This document shows, in pieces, positions 13,566-26,487 of a stretch of 64,000 nt of DNA (positions within the stretch are counted from its first letter, which is position 1; each line of letters opens with the position of its first letter). This DNA is from Cranoglanis bouderius (taxonomy: Eukaryota; Chordata; Actinopteri; Siluriformes; Cranoglanididae). The DNA is taken from contig CM042546.1 in NCBI GenBank assembly GCA_023630585.1, positions 17,449,810 to 17,513,809 of the forward strand, written 5' to 3'. The notes below the pieces were generated by a model. The model saw only the letters and a list, made by a program, of their open reading frames with translations, made no database searches and was not told where the DNA came from. Position numbers and translations under genes: made by a program.

Positions 13566-16500
13566 AGTGATGCCAGTATGCCTCCTGGTTTCCAGCACCT
13601 GGAAGGATTTCTAGCACACCTTATTAAACACTTCGTGATAGGGTCAATAGCTCCCTCTCCGAACACAATCCTAGAACAATTTCAATTTTAATAGCTTTTA
13701 CTATGTATTTCATAGGAGAAATAGAGTGAAATAGAGCCCCCCATTGAAATAGAGCCATCAAAAAGTGGCACCGACACATTCCAGCCCGGGAGCTTGGCAT
13801 AATTATCCCAGCGGATGTGGGCCTCTGAAGCTTGGTCAGCCTCGTTCATCATTTCCAGCAGGCCCCTGACTCTGCCTGCTAATTTCATCCCAGGGATTAG
13901 CTTGGCTCACTTGTCTATCTTGTTATACTTCTGCGTAGGAGTGTAAAATATCACCTCCTTCCATTTATAATAAGGCCAGGCGAGGCCACGCACCGATGCA
14001 TGCACATGGCTACGGCTCACTCTTGTGGGAAGTGACCGAGGAGAGGAAGTGAAGGTGAACAAGTGTGTGTGCCTGCGTTAGCTGCAGGGCAAGGTGAAAA
14101 AAAAGGAAAAACCAAGGTACAAATACCTCCAGAGTATGCTTAGGCTGAAATTAGCAGACACCTAAGCACATACTGTACATACAGACCGAGCACTGAACAA
14201 GTGTGTGACATCTTATTAGAAGACACTGACCAAATCCACTCTTGCACAGATCATTCACTATCTGTTTGTCAACTTCACCATCCACTTCACACGTTCTATG
14301 CTTAATTACACTGTATTGTGTTTAAAGGGGCAATTAAAGGCAATCACACAGTGCCAGGCTAGGCCTTAATTACATACTATAAATAAGACCTGAATAACAG
14401 TTGCTCCTCAGTACAGTGAGCAACCTACTGTTACTTTGTTGCAGAAATCCCAATTAGTTACCGCTATAGTTATCTGTAATCACACTGTTATAGTGAAATC
14501 AAAAGTAATACAGAATGTGCTTATCAAAAGAAGAAAATCTAATCCCATCAGAGCCCAGTGACATGACAAATCCCACATCACTGCAAGCAAGCTATTATTC
14601 TGTGCTTGTCCATCAGAAAATATTTAGGGCTGCGCTTATCACTCAGCAAAAGGTGATAGAGCCACTACAAAATTGAAACAGAGAGAGTGAAAAATATAAT
14701 TAACCTTGTTATAACCAGGTCAAGCAACCAATTGTTATTCGCTTTGATATGACAGCGCTCTGAGGCAGTGTGTGCCCAGGGAACCTTGAGCCGTGAGACT
14801 TAAATTGAGATCAAATGAAAACAAGAAAGCTGAATTAATACAACTGTGTAGAGTAAAGAGCTCAATGGCACCTGTGATATACCCTCAAGCAGTGTGAATT
14901 CAAATCTCAATTTAACTACTATGAGCTACTGGAGCTCAATGCTTCAGACTTTCATTACAGAAGCCAGCTATCATTTCATACTATACAAACTAGCAGTATC
15001 TCACTTACCTTATAAACTTCTTAGCTTACCTTTTACTGTAAGAGCCTGTGTACTGTATTATATTTAGAGCCAACACATGCACACATGTAGGTACAAATGT
15101 AGACAGAGCCCGATCCTGTCCTGTAAACACCATGTTCATGGTCACTAATAAACCTGTGCTGTGCCGTGTTCTGTTAGTGTCAAACATCAGAGTTACCCAT
15201 TATCATTTATAGAGTTACAAATGATTATTTTCATCTGTTTCAGATAACTGATATCTCATATAAGGGTGAAATTATGATGAAGACCTTTTCATGTATCTTC
15301 AACATTTTCAAAATAAAGTTACAAAGGTTACAATAGTAGTGCTATATAGTAGTGGTATACTATATAATACATTACAATTGTAATGGCAACTGTAAATAAA
15401 TAAATAAATAGTACAATTAAGTCACAATAAAACTACATATTAATCTCCATGGAATATTCTTAAAAATATATTCAGGTATTTCATCTTTTAATTACTCATA
15501 AATGCTAGGGGTTTTTTTTTTTTTTTAATCATAGCTTTAAGGGCAAACATTTAGCTTGCTGTATGATAGCTGTTACTGGACAAACAATGAATTTGCCGTA
15601 ATGCTCTATTAAATTGTTCTAAATTTAAGAAGCATTTTAACAGCAAAATATAATGCTCCTGAAAGGTGGACTCAGGAATAACAGTAAAAATACACCATTT
15701 ACTAGCACAAGCAGGCAATATGGATTTAAAGAGCACTATGTTGTGGTAGGGAACTGTTCTTCTAGCAGGATTTTACACTGTTAAGCTCCAGCCTGTAGCT
15801 TCTATTTAATTAAAGCCAGAGAATCGTATTGTTCATTACTTTGGCGTCTCGTGCTTAAAATTGCTGCAGCCTATTAATATTTACAACCTAAAATGTACCA
15901 CTCATTACAGACACAGGAGTCAGTGCACTCAAATGACATATCAGATGATTAACAGAATACTTATACTGTAGATGATCAACAAGCAATGAGCCATATTTCA
16001 TGCATGGCCATGAATTTATTTTTCATTTTTAAGAGTTTAAATTGGTTCTTTATGCAAATAAGATCTGGACACTTTTCAATTAATGTTGAGGGACACTGTA
16101 AGTACAAAACACAACACTTCTCTGTGACAACAAGTTTTGGTAATATATTGTTTGTAACAGAATTTCTTTCTAAAGCAACAGTAGTTTTGAGGTTTTGGTA
16201 TCATTTTTTATTGTAATACAATATACAATCTTTTCCATTTACATTAAAATCAATTATGGTTAAAAGCAATCAGAACAATTACTGTGAAGTTTGCTTTTCC
16301 ATGTCTCTCTGTCACTTTGAACTTTTTCCTCACCCTTGGCACATTTATGCTAATTATTTGTGTTTCTTTATTTGCTTTGTTCCGATGCATTACAGACATT
16401 ACAGCATAATGTCTGAGTCATTGAAACATTGAAGTTACCTCTTTAGTCTTCTCATCCAAATCAAAATGGTTATATACTTCATTTCCATAATAAAGTAAGC

Positions 16501-18576
16501 TCCAAATGTTTTGATTTTTTTTTTTAATCCTGACTGCCTCCTGAATTTCACTGATGTGCTGAAGTGCTCCTAAAGTGTGCCATGAGCCACACTGTCATAC
16601 ATGCATAAAGACAGATATTAATTGAATCACCATATTTTCTATCTACTTTCCCGAAAAGGCCACCCACCACATCAGGTGTACAGGATCATCAATGATGACA
16701 TTTCTATCTCACAATGCCAGGGGCACACTGTGATACATCATTTACCCCTCTGAAGGTTAAACTTAGATAACCTGCCTTTGGCATTTAATCAGTTACATGT
16801 TAAATACTCTTTTAGTAATGAAATTATTTTTAAAAACTTTATTGCTTCTCAAATGAGGCTCTTTTGTTAATGGATTTAATGACTTTATTAAGGCTCCGCA
16901 TTTTCCATGGTGCCTCTCTAGACACATCAGTATGTAAAACTAATGGCATGCTTTACAGCATACAAAATTGCAATGATTTTCATCCAAATGACTTTGCTAA
17001 TCACTGTGTGTAAATTAGAAATACTTGTACCATAGGCAGACATTTAAAGGTACATTTAAACTTGGAATATGGATGGTATGCTCCTGTGTTCTCAGCACTA
17101 TGTGGTTTAATGGTAGGCATAATATGATCCACATGGCAAAGAAAAGAAAAGAAAAAGAAACGCTCAACAATTTTTTTGTCCCAGTGACTTTGACCGTGGC
17201 ATGGCTGTTAGTGCAGGTGGGCTGGTTTGAGTATTTAAGAAAGTTTTGATCCCCTGGAATTTTCACACAAAACAGTCTCTAGAGTTTACACAGAGTGGTG
17301 TGAAAACATCAAGTTCTGTGGGTGGAAACGCTTTGTGGACTTCTTTGAGCTGACAGAAAGGCTATGGTAACTCATGGATTTGATCTAAAACGGATCATAA
17401 GGTTTTTGTGGAGTCCATGCCAGCTTGAATGCATTGTTATTAAAGCAGAAAGCGGACATACCAAACACTAAGAAACTAATTTGAAATGAAAATTGTTGTA
17501 TTAAATTAGAAAAGAATGCAAAATAGAAGTATTTTCTCTAGTGGTCTTAAACTTTTGGACCCCATTGTATATGAAATTAGAATACGCTCAGTTAAGAATC
17601 TGCTTTTCCATTTTTAAGGTTGAATTTCGGGGGAAAAAAAAGAAAAAAAGAAAAAAAAAGTGGCCAAAACCTTACATATAAATACATTACTCATACACAC
17701 TAGGGTGATTTTCTGAAAATATCCCAAAAATGTATCTCCCTAAAACAAACCCCTTCAATACTTCAGTGTCTGGGTTGCCCTTCAAAGCCCAGATGTGCTT
17801 GTTTCCCATCCACTGACACCCATATAAATGGCCTTATTATCTCCTATTGTGGCAGGGGAAGCTGGCATGGTCTGGCCCAATGAATCACCGCTTGCATCCT
17901 GCTCGGCTGGCCCGGCTCCAGCTCTTGTTTTCTCATTAGGGGCTGCGTCCTGCGAATGCTGCAGTGACAATAACTCACCTGGATTAAAAGCCCAAACCAG
18001 CGCCTGAGTGGCAGCACGGCCAGCTAATGAGGGGCGTTTGGGAAAATTGTTGACAGAGCTTTTCAAAGAAGGGGAGGGGCCACTGGTTATCTCAAAGCAG
18101 CCGATGAAGTCAATGCAGATGAAGATGGATCCACTAGCAGGTCCTTGGGAACTTCTGCATTAGTGCATGACAACCTGAAATGCTCCTGTCATCAATGAGC
18201 GTGTGATTTGCCCACAGGGCACTTAGTGGGGGAACAAGAAGCCGTCAGGATGACAGATTGCAGAATAAGGAGGACTGGTAGGGGAGGAGGGTATGAGAAA
18301 TGAGCGTTTTGTTGTGAGGGCAACCACAGAGACTGACAGTTACGTGATACTTGTGTCAGTTTACTAATTCTAAACTGAAGGGAATTTTCAGTCCTTGGTT
18401 TATTCATATATGCACATATATCAGAGATGTTACTAGCTTCACACAGAAATGTATTAGGTGTCTAGACTTATATAAATGCTGGATACCAAAAATTGATAGG
18501 TCCAGGCTCAGGAATAAATATGGCCCTTTGTAATGTTTGACAGCAATAAACATGTTTAAAACACCTTTGTCTTGAC

Positions 18577-18774
18577 CAGGGGTGTCCAATCTTATCCAGA
18601 AAGGGCCGGTGTAGGTTCAGGTTTTCATTGCAACCAAACAGAAGCCACACCTGAGTCTACTGAAAGCCAAGCTCAACTGATTAAACAGGTGGAATCAGGT
18701 GTGGCTTCTGCTTGATTGGAATGAAAACCTGCACCTACACCTACACTCTTTGCAGATAAGATTGGACACCCCTG
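18577..18774. mobile_element. Palindromic hAT-type MITE
   Basis: It begins CAGGGGTGTCCAATCTTATC and ends with the exact reverse complement. The interior is also largely self-complementary (aagccacacctg / caggtgtggctt and gttttcat / atgaaaac). The CAGGGG terminus is typical of hAT elements. No 8-bp target duplication is evident. Confidence 0.8.
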
Positions 18775-19387
18775 ATCTAGAATATGAATAACTATGCTTT
18801 TTCTACTGTTATGTCATTTTTAAGCAATCTCTGAATTACAATGCTCTTGTAAAGCTTCCTTGTTTAAATTTTCATAGGTATAATAGATATAAGTAGTGAT
18901 GATGCAGTGGTGCAGTAATAGTGTCTTACAGCTCCAAGGTTTGATCACAAGCTAGTTCAATAAATCTACTATCTGTGCAGAGTTTCATGCTAGTGTCCAA
19001 ATGAAAGTCCTTACAAACAGTGCTTAAATTATACTGAAATTCCTGATCAGCACCACAAGGTGGCATTGTCAAATTGTTGAATAGTGATGGTCACTTGAAA
19101 ATGAGCTATTTGAAAAAAAGAATGAGTTGATTTTGTATCTATGTAGCATGCTGATTGGGTGAATAATTAATGTAGGCTGTCATATTTTTTCTTTTACTAT
19201 CATTATTTATTTATTTATCTTAATGTTCTTGCTTTCCAGCCATCATACTTGCAGCATACTTGTCCATGGTGGATGTGACAATGAATACTGAAACATTGCA
19301 TGTAAAATTATTATATATGACTTTCATCAAATATTTTCTAATACAATAAAGTTGTCTGATTTTGGAGAAATTGGTGTATTTGATGAC

Positions 19388-19545
19388 ATTTTTATTTATA
19401 GCACTTTTAACAATGGACTGTCACAAAGCAGCTTTACAGATATCTGGATATAGATATAGATTCAGCAAGGAAAAACTCACTGAGAAGACATGAGGAAGAA
19501 ACCTTGAGAGTAAGCAAAAGGAGAGACTCGAATGGGAACCCTTTT
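19388..19545 (+). repeat. Dispersed fish repeat (cacaaagcagctttacagat family)
   Basis: Contains cacttttaacaatggactgt, cacaaagcagctttacagat and gacatgaggaagaaaccttg. Copies of the same family lie at 53815-53900 and 60985-61215. The class is unknown to me. Confidence 0.6.
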
Positions 19546-19636
19546 GAGAAATCTATACCACAGTGTCAAGCAGTGCTAAGTAAATAGCAGTGCTAAACAT
19601 CAGGGTCATTTTTTTGATGTCAGTAAGATTTTAGCT

Positions 19637-19796
<160 letters not shown>

Positions 19797-19946
19797 CGAT
19801 ATCCTGCAATAAATTGGATAAAAATTGACACTTCACATTTTTAGCTGACTGCAAGAATCATTGGGAAGATAATGGAAGTGTTACTATTGGAGAATTGATT
19901 GGAATGGTACCTGTGTTGCACATTATAACTGTATTCTCTTATAGAG

Positions 19947-19988
<42 letters not shown>

Positions 19989-20264
19989 ATATAGTTCTGA
20001 AAGCAGCAGGTTTTCCTGAACTGAAATGCATTTCTCTTTTCCACATATGTCAACCAGAGGTAACATTATAGTATTTTAAAGTGTGGTTACCCCAAAAGTG
20101 AAATTGAAGAAAATCCCATTAAAAGGCCATTCACTATGGTGTGTATCTCTCCAAAAACCTCATCAAATCATGAGAAAAGCACACTTAGCTAGCAAGGTTT
20201 TAGACATCTTTTGGCAGACTAACTGTTTTTACCTCTGTGTGAACGGGTTTTACAGACCGTCACA

Positions 20265-20440
20265 TTTAATGGACATCGCACCTCCGGGGGGTGGGGGTTT
20301 GAATCCTGCCTCTGCCCTGTGCTTTGTGGGTTTCCTCCTGGTTCTCCGGTGGGGGAGGCCCAGTCCAAAGACATGCGTTGTAGGCTCCAGGCTCCCCCGC
20401 AACCCTGTGTAGGATAAGGGGTATGGAAAATGAATGGGTT
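20265..20440 (-). repeat. LINE-tail-like repeat, partial, reverse orientation
   Basis: Carries atcgcacctccgggggg, gtccaaagacatgcgttgta and gtaggataaggggtatggaa, the reverse complement of the 8572-8915 repeat with the middle deleted. Confidence 0.65.
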
Positions 20441-21482
20441 TATAGTGCAAGAAGGACTTTTTTAAAACTGAAATTATAATCTGAAATCTTTTTCATTTTA
20501 ATTCTGATTTTAAAATCTGATTTTGCTTGCTTTTCCCCTCCAATTTTATTTTTGGGGGGCCAATGACCCAGATTTGGTGCACCTACATTTTTGTGTTTTG
20601 ACTGTTAATAAGAGCAAGTCAATATTGCTATTACTAAGCGTTAGTAATGACACCATGTAATCAAAATACATGTCCCATGACTTGTGGATGTGGTGTTACT
20701 ATGGAGTCTGGCATCTAAAATAGATAATATCCTAAACTATGTCACAGAATACATAAGTGCATATATAATAAATACAGAGAAGAACTCAAAGATGCCAGAC
20801 AAACAAAATAATCCAAAGAGTAAGTGCAGGGAAAGGATTGGGATAATGAAAAGCATATATGGTAGAGTGGATATTTTGTGAATGTGTAGGTCTTTAGACG
20901 TGTGCAAATGAATGAAAGAGAGGCTTGTTTCACCACTGTGGAGCCAGGACACTGGAAATGAACCGGAAAATCTGGGCAGTTTCCCTAGTCAAGAAAGGTT
21001 GTTGTCTTCTAATTTGTGAAGAAGAGAAGAGATTGGAAGGATCTTGTGGTTGGTATAATGAGGTCAATATCTAGGATCACATCAAGGTTCTTAGCTTTGT
21101 GTGCTGGATGGACTGTGAGCTTGTTGATGGTTTTTGATGGGTCCAGTATTAGGAAGCTCTATGCAGTGTAACCACTGAAAACAGTGATTTAGTGTAGAAG
21201 GGAAACTACATTACAACATTCCTGACCCCATAGTGAGGCTGTGAAGTAACGATACTGAATCTCTCCAGAGTATATGGGTGAATTGATCCTGTAGATTTGA
21301 TGAAACCCAAATCAGAGCATATCTTACAGTGCCTAAGTCAGCAAGAGTGGAAATCTGGTGTTTCACTGTATCAAAGGAAGCAGACTGGTCTATGAATTAT
21401 AACTTAGGACTTAGCTTTTTGTATGTAATGATATAAGAGCTTTGTGATATATTTAATATAAATATTGATTCATTTTTAATTA
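20441..21482. other. No gene or recognisable repeat seen
   Basis: Unique sequence. Some stretches (20990-21370) read like decayed retroelement sequence, but I cannot name a family. Confidence 0.4.
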
Positions 21483-21700
21483 TTGATGCCTCACAACTCA
21501 TGGGTCCTGTCTGTCTATGTGTGTGGAGTTTCATATGTTCTCTCCATGTAAGCGTGGGTGAATATATGTGTGCATGGTGCCTTGCAATGGACTGGTGTTC
21601 CATCCTGGGTGTACTTATTCATGCCACGCACCCAGTGCTCCCAGGATAGACTCCAGCTCCACTGTGAAACTGAACAAGATAAAGCAATTGCTGAAGGTGA
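21483..21700 (-). repeat. LINE-tail-like repeat, second family, reverse orientation, partial
   Basis: Contains gcctcacaactcatgggtcc, gttctctccatgtaagcgtg and gcaatggactggtgttccat, the reverse complement of family members at 1568 and 34806. Confidence 0.6.
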
Positions 21701-21895
21701 ATGAATAAATTATAATTGTTATAACTTTATTACAGAATATAGCATACAGTAAAGCATATTAATTATGGAGAATTAAAAGAGATGAGAGTCCTGGGTGTTT
21801 CAGAAAGCCCCAGTGTGCTGTCCTAAAAGATTTGCTTGATGACAGAAAACGTTTTAAAAAGTTGTCCCAGATTACTTGGTCATCCCATCATTTCG

Positions 21896-21909
21896 CCAGC
21901 AGATGGCGC
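21896..21909 (+). promoter_or_regulatory. CTCF-like motif (CCAGCAGATGGCGC)
   Basis: Matches the CTCF core consensus CCA(C/G)(C/T)AG(A/G)(G/T)GGC at every position. Weaker one-mismatch matches occur at 12734-12753 (-), 19053-19066 (+) and 60159-60175 (+, in the greb1 3' UTR). Binding is not shown by sequence alone. Confidence 0.35.
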
Positions 21910-22183
21910 TAATTTCTTCTCTTTTTTTTTCTTTTTTTTTTTACATTTAGTTGCATGCATTTATCAGTATTGTGTTCACAGTTTCAAAACTCTTCACACA
22001 GCGCAACAGCGGTCTATGTGGACGGAACTGTGTACTCACTTTTCATTGCTTTGACACAAAAACATTGAATGAAATCAGCTCTCAAAATTCATGAATCTTT
22101 TTCTCGCTCAAACTCAACTTCCAAAAAGCCTCTACAGTATCTACAGTGTATCTACAGTCCATTTTTCACGTTTACATACTGTT

Positions 22184-22184
<1 letters not shown>

Positions 22185-22256
<72 letters not shown>
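22185..22256. repeat. (TA)n(CA)n microsatellite
   Basis: A short TA run followed by about 28 CA units, immediately left of the decayed Tc1 element. Confidence 0.95.
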
Positions 22257-22259
<3 letters not shown>

Positions 22260-22304
22260 GTAAACATACTGAATTTCTTGTGTTTGAATTGCTTGTGTTC
22301 TATA

Positions 22305-23559
22305 CAGTATATCTGCATAAAATATGATCTAAAACATCATCAGATTTTCACAGAGATACTAAAAGTAGATAAAGAGAACCCAGTTAAACAAAGGAGCCAA
22401 AAATATTATACTTGGTCAATAATACATATCTGTGAGTGGCAAAAGTATGTGAACCTCTAGGATTAGTAGTTAATTTTAGGTGAAATTAGAGTTAGGTGTT
22501 TTCAATCAATGGGATGACAATCAGGTGTGAGTGAGCGCCCTGTTTTATTTAAAGAACAGGAATCTATCAAAATCTGATCTTCACAACACGTGTTTGTGGA
22601 AGTGTATCGTGGCACGAACAAAGGAGATTTCTGAGCACCTCAGAAAAAGAGTTGTTGATGCTCATCAGGCTGGAAAAGGTTACAAAACCATCTCTAAAGA
22701 GTTTGGACTCCACCATTCCACAGTCAGATTGTGTACAAATGAAGGAAATTTAAGACCACTGTTACCCTCCCCAGGAGTGGAGACCAACAAAGATCACTCC
22801 AAGAGTAATAGTCCATGAAGCCGCAATGGAATCCAGGGTAACTTCTAAGCAACTAAAGGCCTCTCTCACATTGGCTAATATTAATGTTCATGAGTCCACC
22901 ATCAGAAGAATACTGGACAACAATGGTGTGCATTTCAGGGTTGCAAGGAGAAAGCCACTGCTCTCCAAAAAAAGAACATTGCTGCCCATCTGCAGTCTGC
23001 TAAAGATCACGTGGACAAGCCAGAAGGATATTGGAAAAATGTTTTGTGGACGAATGAGACAAAAATAGAATTTTTGATTAAACAGAGAAGCGTTATGTTT
23101 GGAGAAAGGAAAACACTGCATTCCAGCATAAGAACCTAATCCCATCTGTGAAACATGGTGGTGATAGTATCATGGTTTGGACCTGTTTTGCTGCGTCTGG
23201 GACAGGACGGCTTGTCATCACTGATGGAACAATGAATTCTGAATTATATCAGCAAATTCTATAGGAAAATGTCAGGACATCTGTCTGTGAACTGAATCTG
23301 AAGCGAAAGTGGGTCATGCAGCAAGACAACGACCCTAAGCACACAAGTCATTCTACCAAAGAATGGTTAAAGAGGAATAAAGTTAATGTTTTGGAATGGC
23401 CAAGTCAAAATCCTGACCTTAATCCAATAGAAATGTTGTGGAAGGACCTGAAGCAAGCAGTTCATGTGAGGAAACCCACTAATATCCCAGAGTTGAAGCT
23501 GTTCTGTACTGAGGAATGGGCTAAAATACAGTTACCAGAAACTTTTAGTTGCAGTTATT
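22305..23559 (+). pseudogene. Tc1-family transposase pseudogene (element truncated at both ends)
   Basis: The frames at 22531, 22826 and 23316 together read as a decayed Tc1 transposase. In order: an HTH region (ARTKEISEHLRKRVVDAH, GKGYKTISKEFGLHHSTVR), a second DNA-binding part (VTSKQLKASLTLANINVHES), and a catalytic C-terminus with MQQDNDPKHTSH and WPSQNPDLNPIEMLWKDLK. Stops and frameshifts break it. The left TIR is lost next to a (TA)n(CA)n tract. The right end stops abruptly at 23559, where a hAT-like end (CAGTG) begins. Confidence 0.9.
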
Positions 23560-25265
23560 CAGTGCTTAATTTGTAAATCTGCAGGTCCTGGAACAAAAGA
23601 GGGTAGTGATCCAGCAGGTTGGGATGCATGCGAAAGGTCCCGGTCCTCGAACTTACAGACATGTAAAAGTGCTTCCAGTATCTCACGTAGCCAACGATAT
23701 TCACTGCTGATAGGTAGGCCTATGTAATTGATCACACTGGTACAGCAACGTAACAGCGTAACATACTTAATAGCATAATAGAGTATTCTCAGTACAAAGG
23801 GAAACATTTATGGATTGCACATTCTATCAGCTTGTGTGCGGTCACCTCAGTTAGCTACAAAGCACTTCAAAAACAAAGCTACGTTTCACACAGTAAGCGT
23901 ACTTACAATAAACATTAATTGCACAACATAATCAAGAAAAAATCGTCTTACCTAAGACAAAATATTCCACAAAGCTGTCATGTCAGTGTTCTCCTCTTCC
24001 ATGTGTCCCTTACGTATCCATGAGCGCAAAAATGGCTCGGGATTGAACTTTGTAAGCGGTGGACACACGATTTTCAAAAACATCAGAGAAGAGATGGTGG
24101 GAATGAGAAGGGATGCAGCTGCGAGCTACAGAGACATGGATGTATTGCTCCAATAGGAGAAACACACTGGTGGTCCAAAGACAAAACACTAAGAAAAGTC
24201 TCTGTGGCACTTTTCATTGACCTTGTGACCACCATGGCGAAGCTTGAGAAAGACAATACAATGCAGCCCACTGTGAAAGTAAAAGCCAGAGAATGCATGG
24301 AGGCATTACTCAGATATGAAACCATATTCACAGCACAGATTTTCTTTCAAATATTTGCTCAAACTACACCACTGTCAAAGTACCTTCATACAAGTAGTAT
24401 GGACTTGCTAACTGCTCAATGCATGGTGATGGGAACTGAAGACAACCGGGTTCAACCGGGCATTTGAAGGTGTTAAAAGCGCAACAGGTACATTTGTACA
24501 ATTGGCAAACGGAAATCTACAGGAGCAAGATGATTGTGACTTTGAGGTCCAAACTGCCCTCCCAGATAAACAGCAAATAAAAAAGAAAGTCACACCAGGT
24601 GAGATGGTGGATGATGAGCGACTTTCTGAGTCTTTGACAGAGTACAGAATCAAAGTCCACAACGTCATCATGGACATTGTCCAAGATAGCATCTACCACC
24701 AGTACAGATCAAGTGCAGCTCTGTGTTCAGATTTTTCCCTGTATGGATCCTAAAAATGTTGCTGATATATGACAAAATGGGCTCCAAAATTCAGCTCTAG
24801 TGGAACTTAGCAAATTATTTGATCAACTGTGATCGTGCCACAGTGGAGACATTGCCGGCAGAACTGGCAAACTTGGCAACACACTGGGAAAGGCTGAATA
24901 TGTCATCCTTACAGATGCTGAGGGGCTTGAAGTTGGTGAGTAGTGGTTGCTCAGCTTGCAAAAACTGTGCAATATGCTGCCATATCCTCTTGTCTAAATA
25001 CAACCTGCTCACTGATGCCTACCGTGTCACTGGGTTGGGCAACAAGTTTTTGTTGACATTCTCTGTGACACAAGTAGCCTGTGAGAGAAGCTTCTCCACA
25101 TTGAAGCTTGTGAAGAACAGACTTAGGACCTTTATTAATCAGGAACACCTTGAGGCTTTCATGTTAATGTCAACAGAGAGGGAGAAACTTGTTGGAATTG
25201 GCATTGGTAACATTATTGATAAAGTTGCTGAGAGCATTGCGCCACTTGCTGACCTTCTAACATAA
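23560..25265 (+). pseudogene. hAT-superfamily transposase pseudogene and element body
   Basis: It begins with a hAT-like CAGTG terminus at the break in the Tc1 element. Three separated frames (24204-24467, 24502-24753, 24819-25265) carry hAT transposase text. The first has ECMEALLRYETIFTAQIF and TTPLSKYLHTSSMDLLTA. The last has the C-terminal dimerisation region TFSVTQVACERSFSTLKLVK followed by NRLRTFINQEHLEAFMLMS. It is broken by stops and frameshifts. The right TIR was not identified, nor was the rest of the Tc1 element. Confidence 0.8.
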
Positions 25266-25356
25266 ATATTTTGTTTACCTCTCTTCAGCATTTAATGTAC
25301 ATTTGTGAGTTGGAAGTAGAGAGTTACTGGCAGCTTTCCGTGCTGAAAAACCCCCC

Positions 25357-25585
25357 AATAGAAACCATTAGAGAAATTCTAAAGGTTGTAATGGAAACTA
25401 TAATGGCCTTTGTGGGTCTCTAGAGGTAATGTGTTGGATTCTGTTGGTGGCGTGTTTATGTCTAGTGGAAACCAATACAAACCATTCAATCCTAATAGAA
25501 TATGGCCCAAAACACACTACATTTGTTAATGGTTTTAATGGTATTTGTAGTGGAAACCATTAGAATTTCTGTAATGGTTTCTATA
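25357..25585. mobile_element. 229-bp palindromic MITE with 26-bp TIRs
   Basis: The left end 25357-25382 and the reverse complement of the right end 25560-25585 agree at 24 of 26 positions (core atagaaaccatta n agaaattctaa). The interior repeats related gtggaaacca motifs. It has no coding capacity. The outer base is probably a TA, suggesting a Tc1/mariner-type target site. Confidence 0.7.
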
Positions 25586-25626
25586 GTGTTTGTTTTTTTC
25601 ACTTGTTGTGTTTGTTAAAAAGTATG

Positions 25627-25636
25627 GTCACGTGAC
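25627..25636. promoter_or_regulatory. Palindromic E-box GTCACGTGAC
   Basis: A perfect 10-bp palindrome with a CACGTG core of the USF/TFE/MITF type. It lies about 860 bp before the candidate first-exon donor. Only the motif supports it. Confidence 0.25.
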
Positions 25637-26099
25637 GTGCTAATGTTCCTGTAAGCGTAACTCGAACGAAAATAAGCGCCAAGAATGAATGTCAAAACAA
25701 TCAATTTGTATGAATATGTGTTGTATATGTAAGTAGTACATGGAGAAGACACTCCAATCTTCATAGTTTATACAGCAGGAATCGATCATAAACACTAAAC
25801 AGATATTCTCTGACACATTACTGAACAAACTAGCCTAATTCAGAAATTTTATTCCGTCCTATAATAACAGGTTACTTTAGTCATCTTTCAAACAGACTGC
25901 CTTATATCAACAGTTGGATAGTTGGTTATTATTGTTATGTTTACGTTGTTATTTTTTTTAAAATAACTGCTTATATCTACAATTGTTTACACCCCACTGT
26001 ATTACCACATTGCCCTCTTAGACTGTTTTCTTTTTTTAAATATATTTATTCTTAGATTATTTCATTTATAATGTTAAATTTCTCTTAGTATACTTTCTA

Positions 26100-26187
26100 A
26101 CTCTATGTGCTGCTGTAATAGGCTATGTGAATGTCCCTCTGGGAGGAATAAAGTGATCTATCTATCTATCCATCCATCCATCCATCC
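26100..26187 (+). repeat. Retroelement 3' tail ending in (TCTA)/(TCCA) tetranucleotides
   Basis: Reads atgtgaatgtccctctggga, then ggaataaagtgatctatcta and a tetranucleotide run to about 26187. This fits the standard 3' tail of fish LINEs (CCCTCTGGGA...AATAAAGT then TCTA repeats). It directly abuts the candidate greb1 promoter/first exon. Confidence 0.6.
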
Positions 26188-26487
26188 GAGTACGAACAAC
26201 AGTTTTGATCTTAGAATCAAACACTGTAGTGCTCTACTTTTCGGCCCCCTTGACGGAGTTGGTATCTTCTGCGTGTGTTTGATGCTCATTCACGGAAGAT
26301 ACCATCTCCGTGATGTGGGAGGGGGTTCCTCTGAGCGACAGCCTGAGCCTGTACGCTTGTTAGTGTTAAACATTCGGCCGCGCTCAGGGCATACGGCTGT
26401 CACGCACATCGCACAGAGCTATGTGAACTACCGGCTATTCGCTTCCAAAGACAGGAGTATTCCAGCGGTTTGTTCAACTCACTGGAG
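26187..26487 (+). promoter_or_regulatory. greb1: Candidate greb1 promoter and noncoding first exon
   Basis: This segment is GC-richer and has more CpG than the AT-rich flanks. It ends in a strong splice donor, GAG/GTAAGT, with the last exon base at 26487. No conserved reading frame is visible, as expected for an untranslated exon, and the start-codon exon (34025) has only three bases between its acceptor and the ATG. A stem-loop lies at 26253-26311. The transcription start cannot be placed: I see no convincing TATA box. The assignment to greb1 is inferred from order, strand and the donor. It could also belong to an unrelated noncoding transcript. Confidence 0.45.
26253..26311 (+). other. Imperfect 20-bp stem-loop in the candidate promoter/first exon
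   Basis: The arms 26253-26275 and 26291-26311 pair over about 20 bp with one mismatch and one 2-nt bulge. The loop is 15 nt (26276-26290). The size resembles a small pre-miRNA, but no known miRNA is recognised. Confidence 0.6.

Noticed and set aside
23560..25265. Domesticated host gene derived from a hAT transposase
   Set aside because: The frame is broken by several stops and frameshifts with no splice sites that repair it, so it is a dead element rather than a gene.
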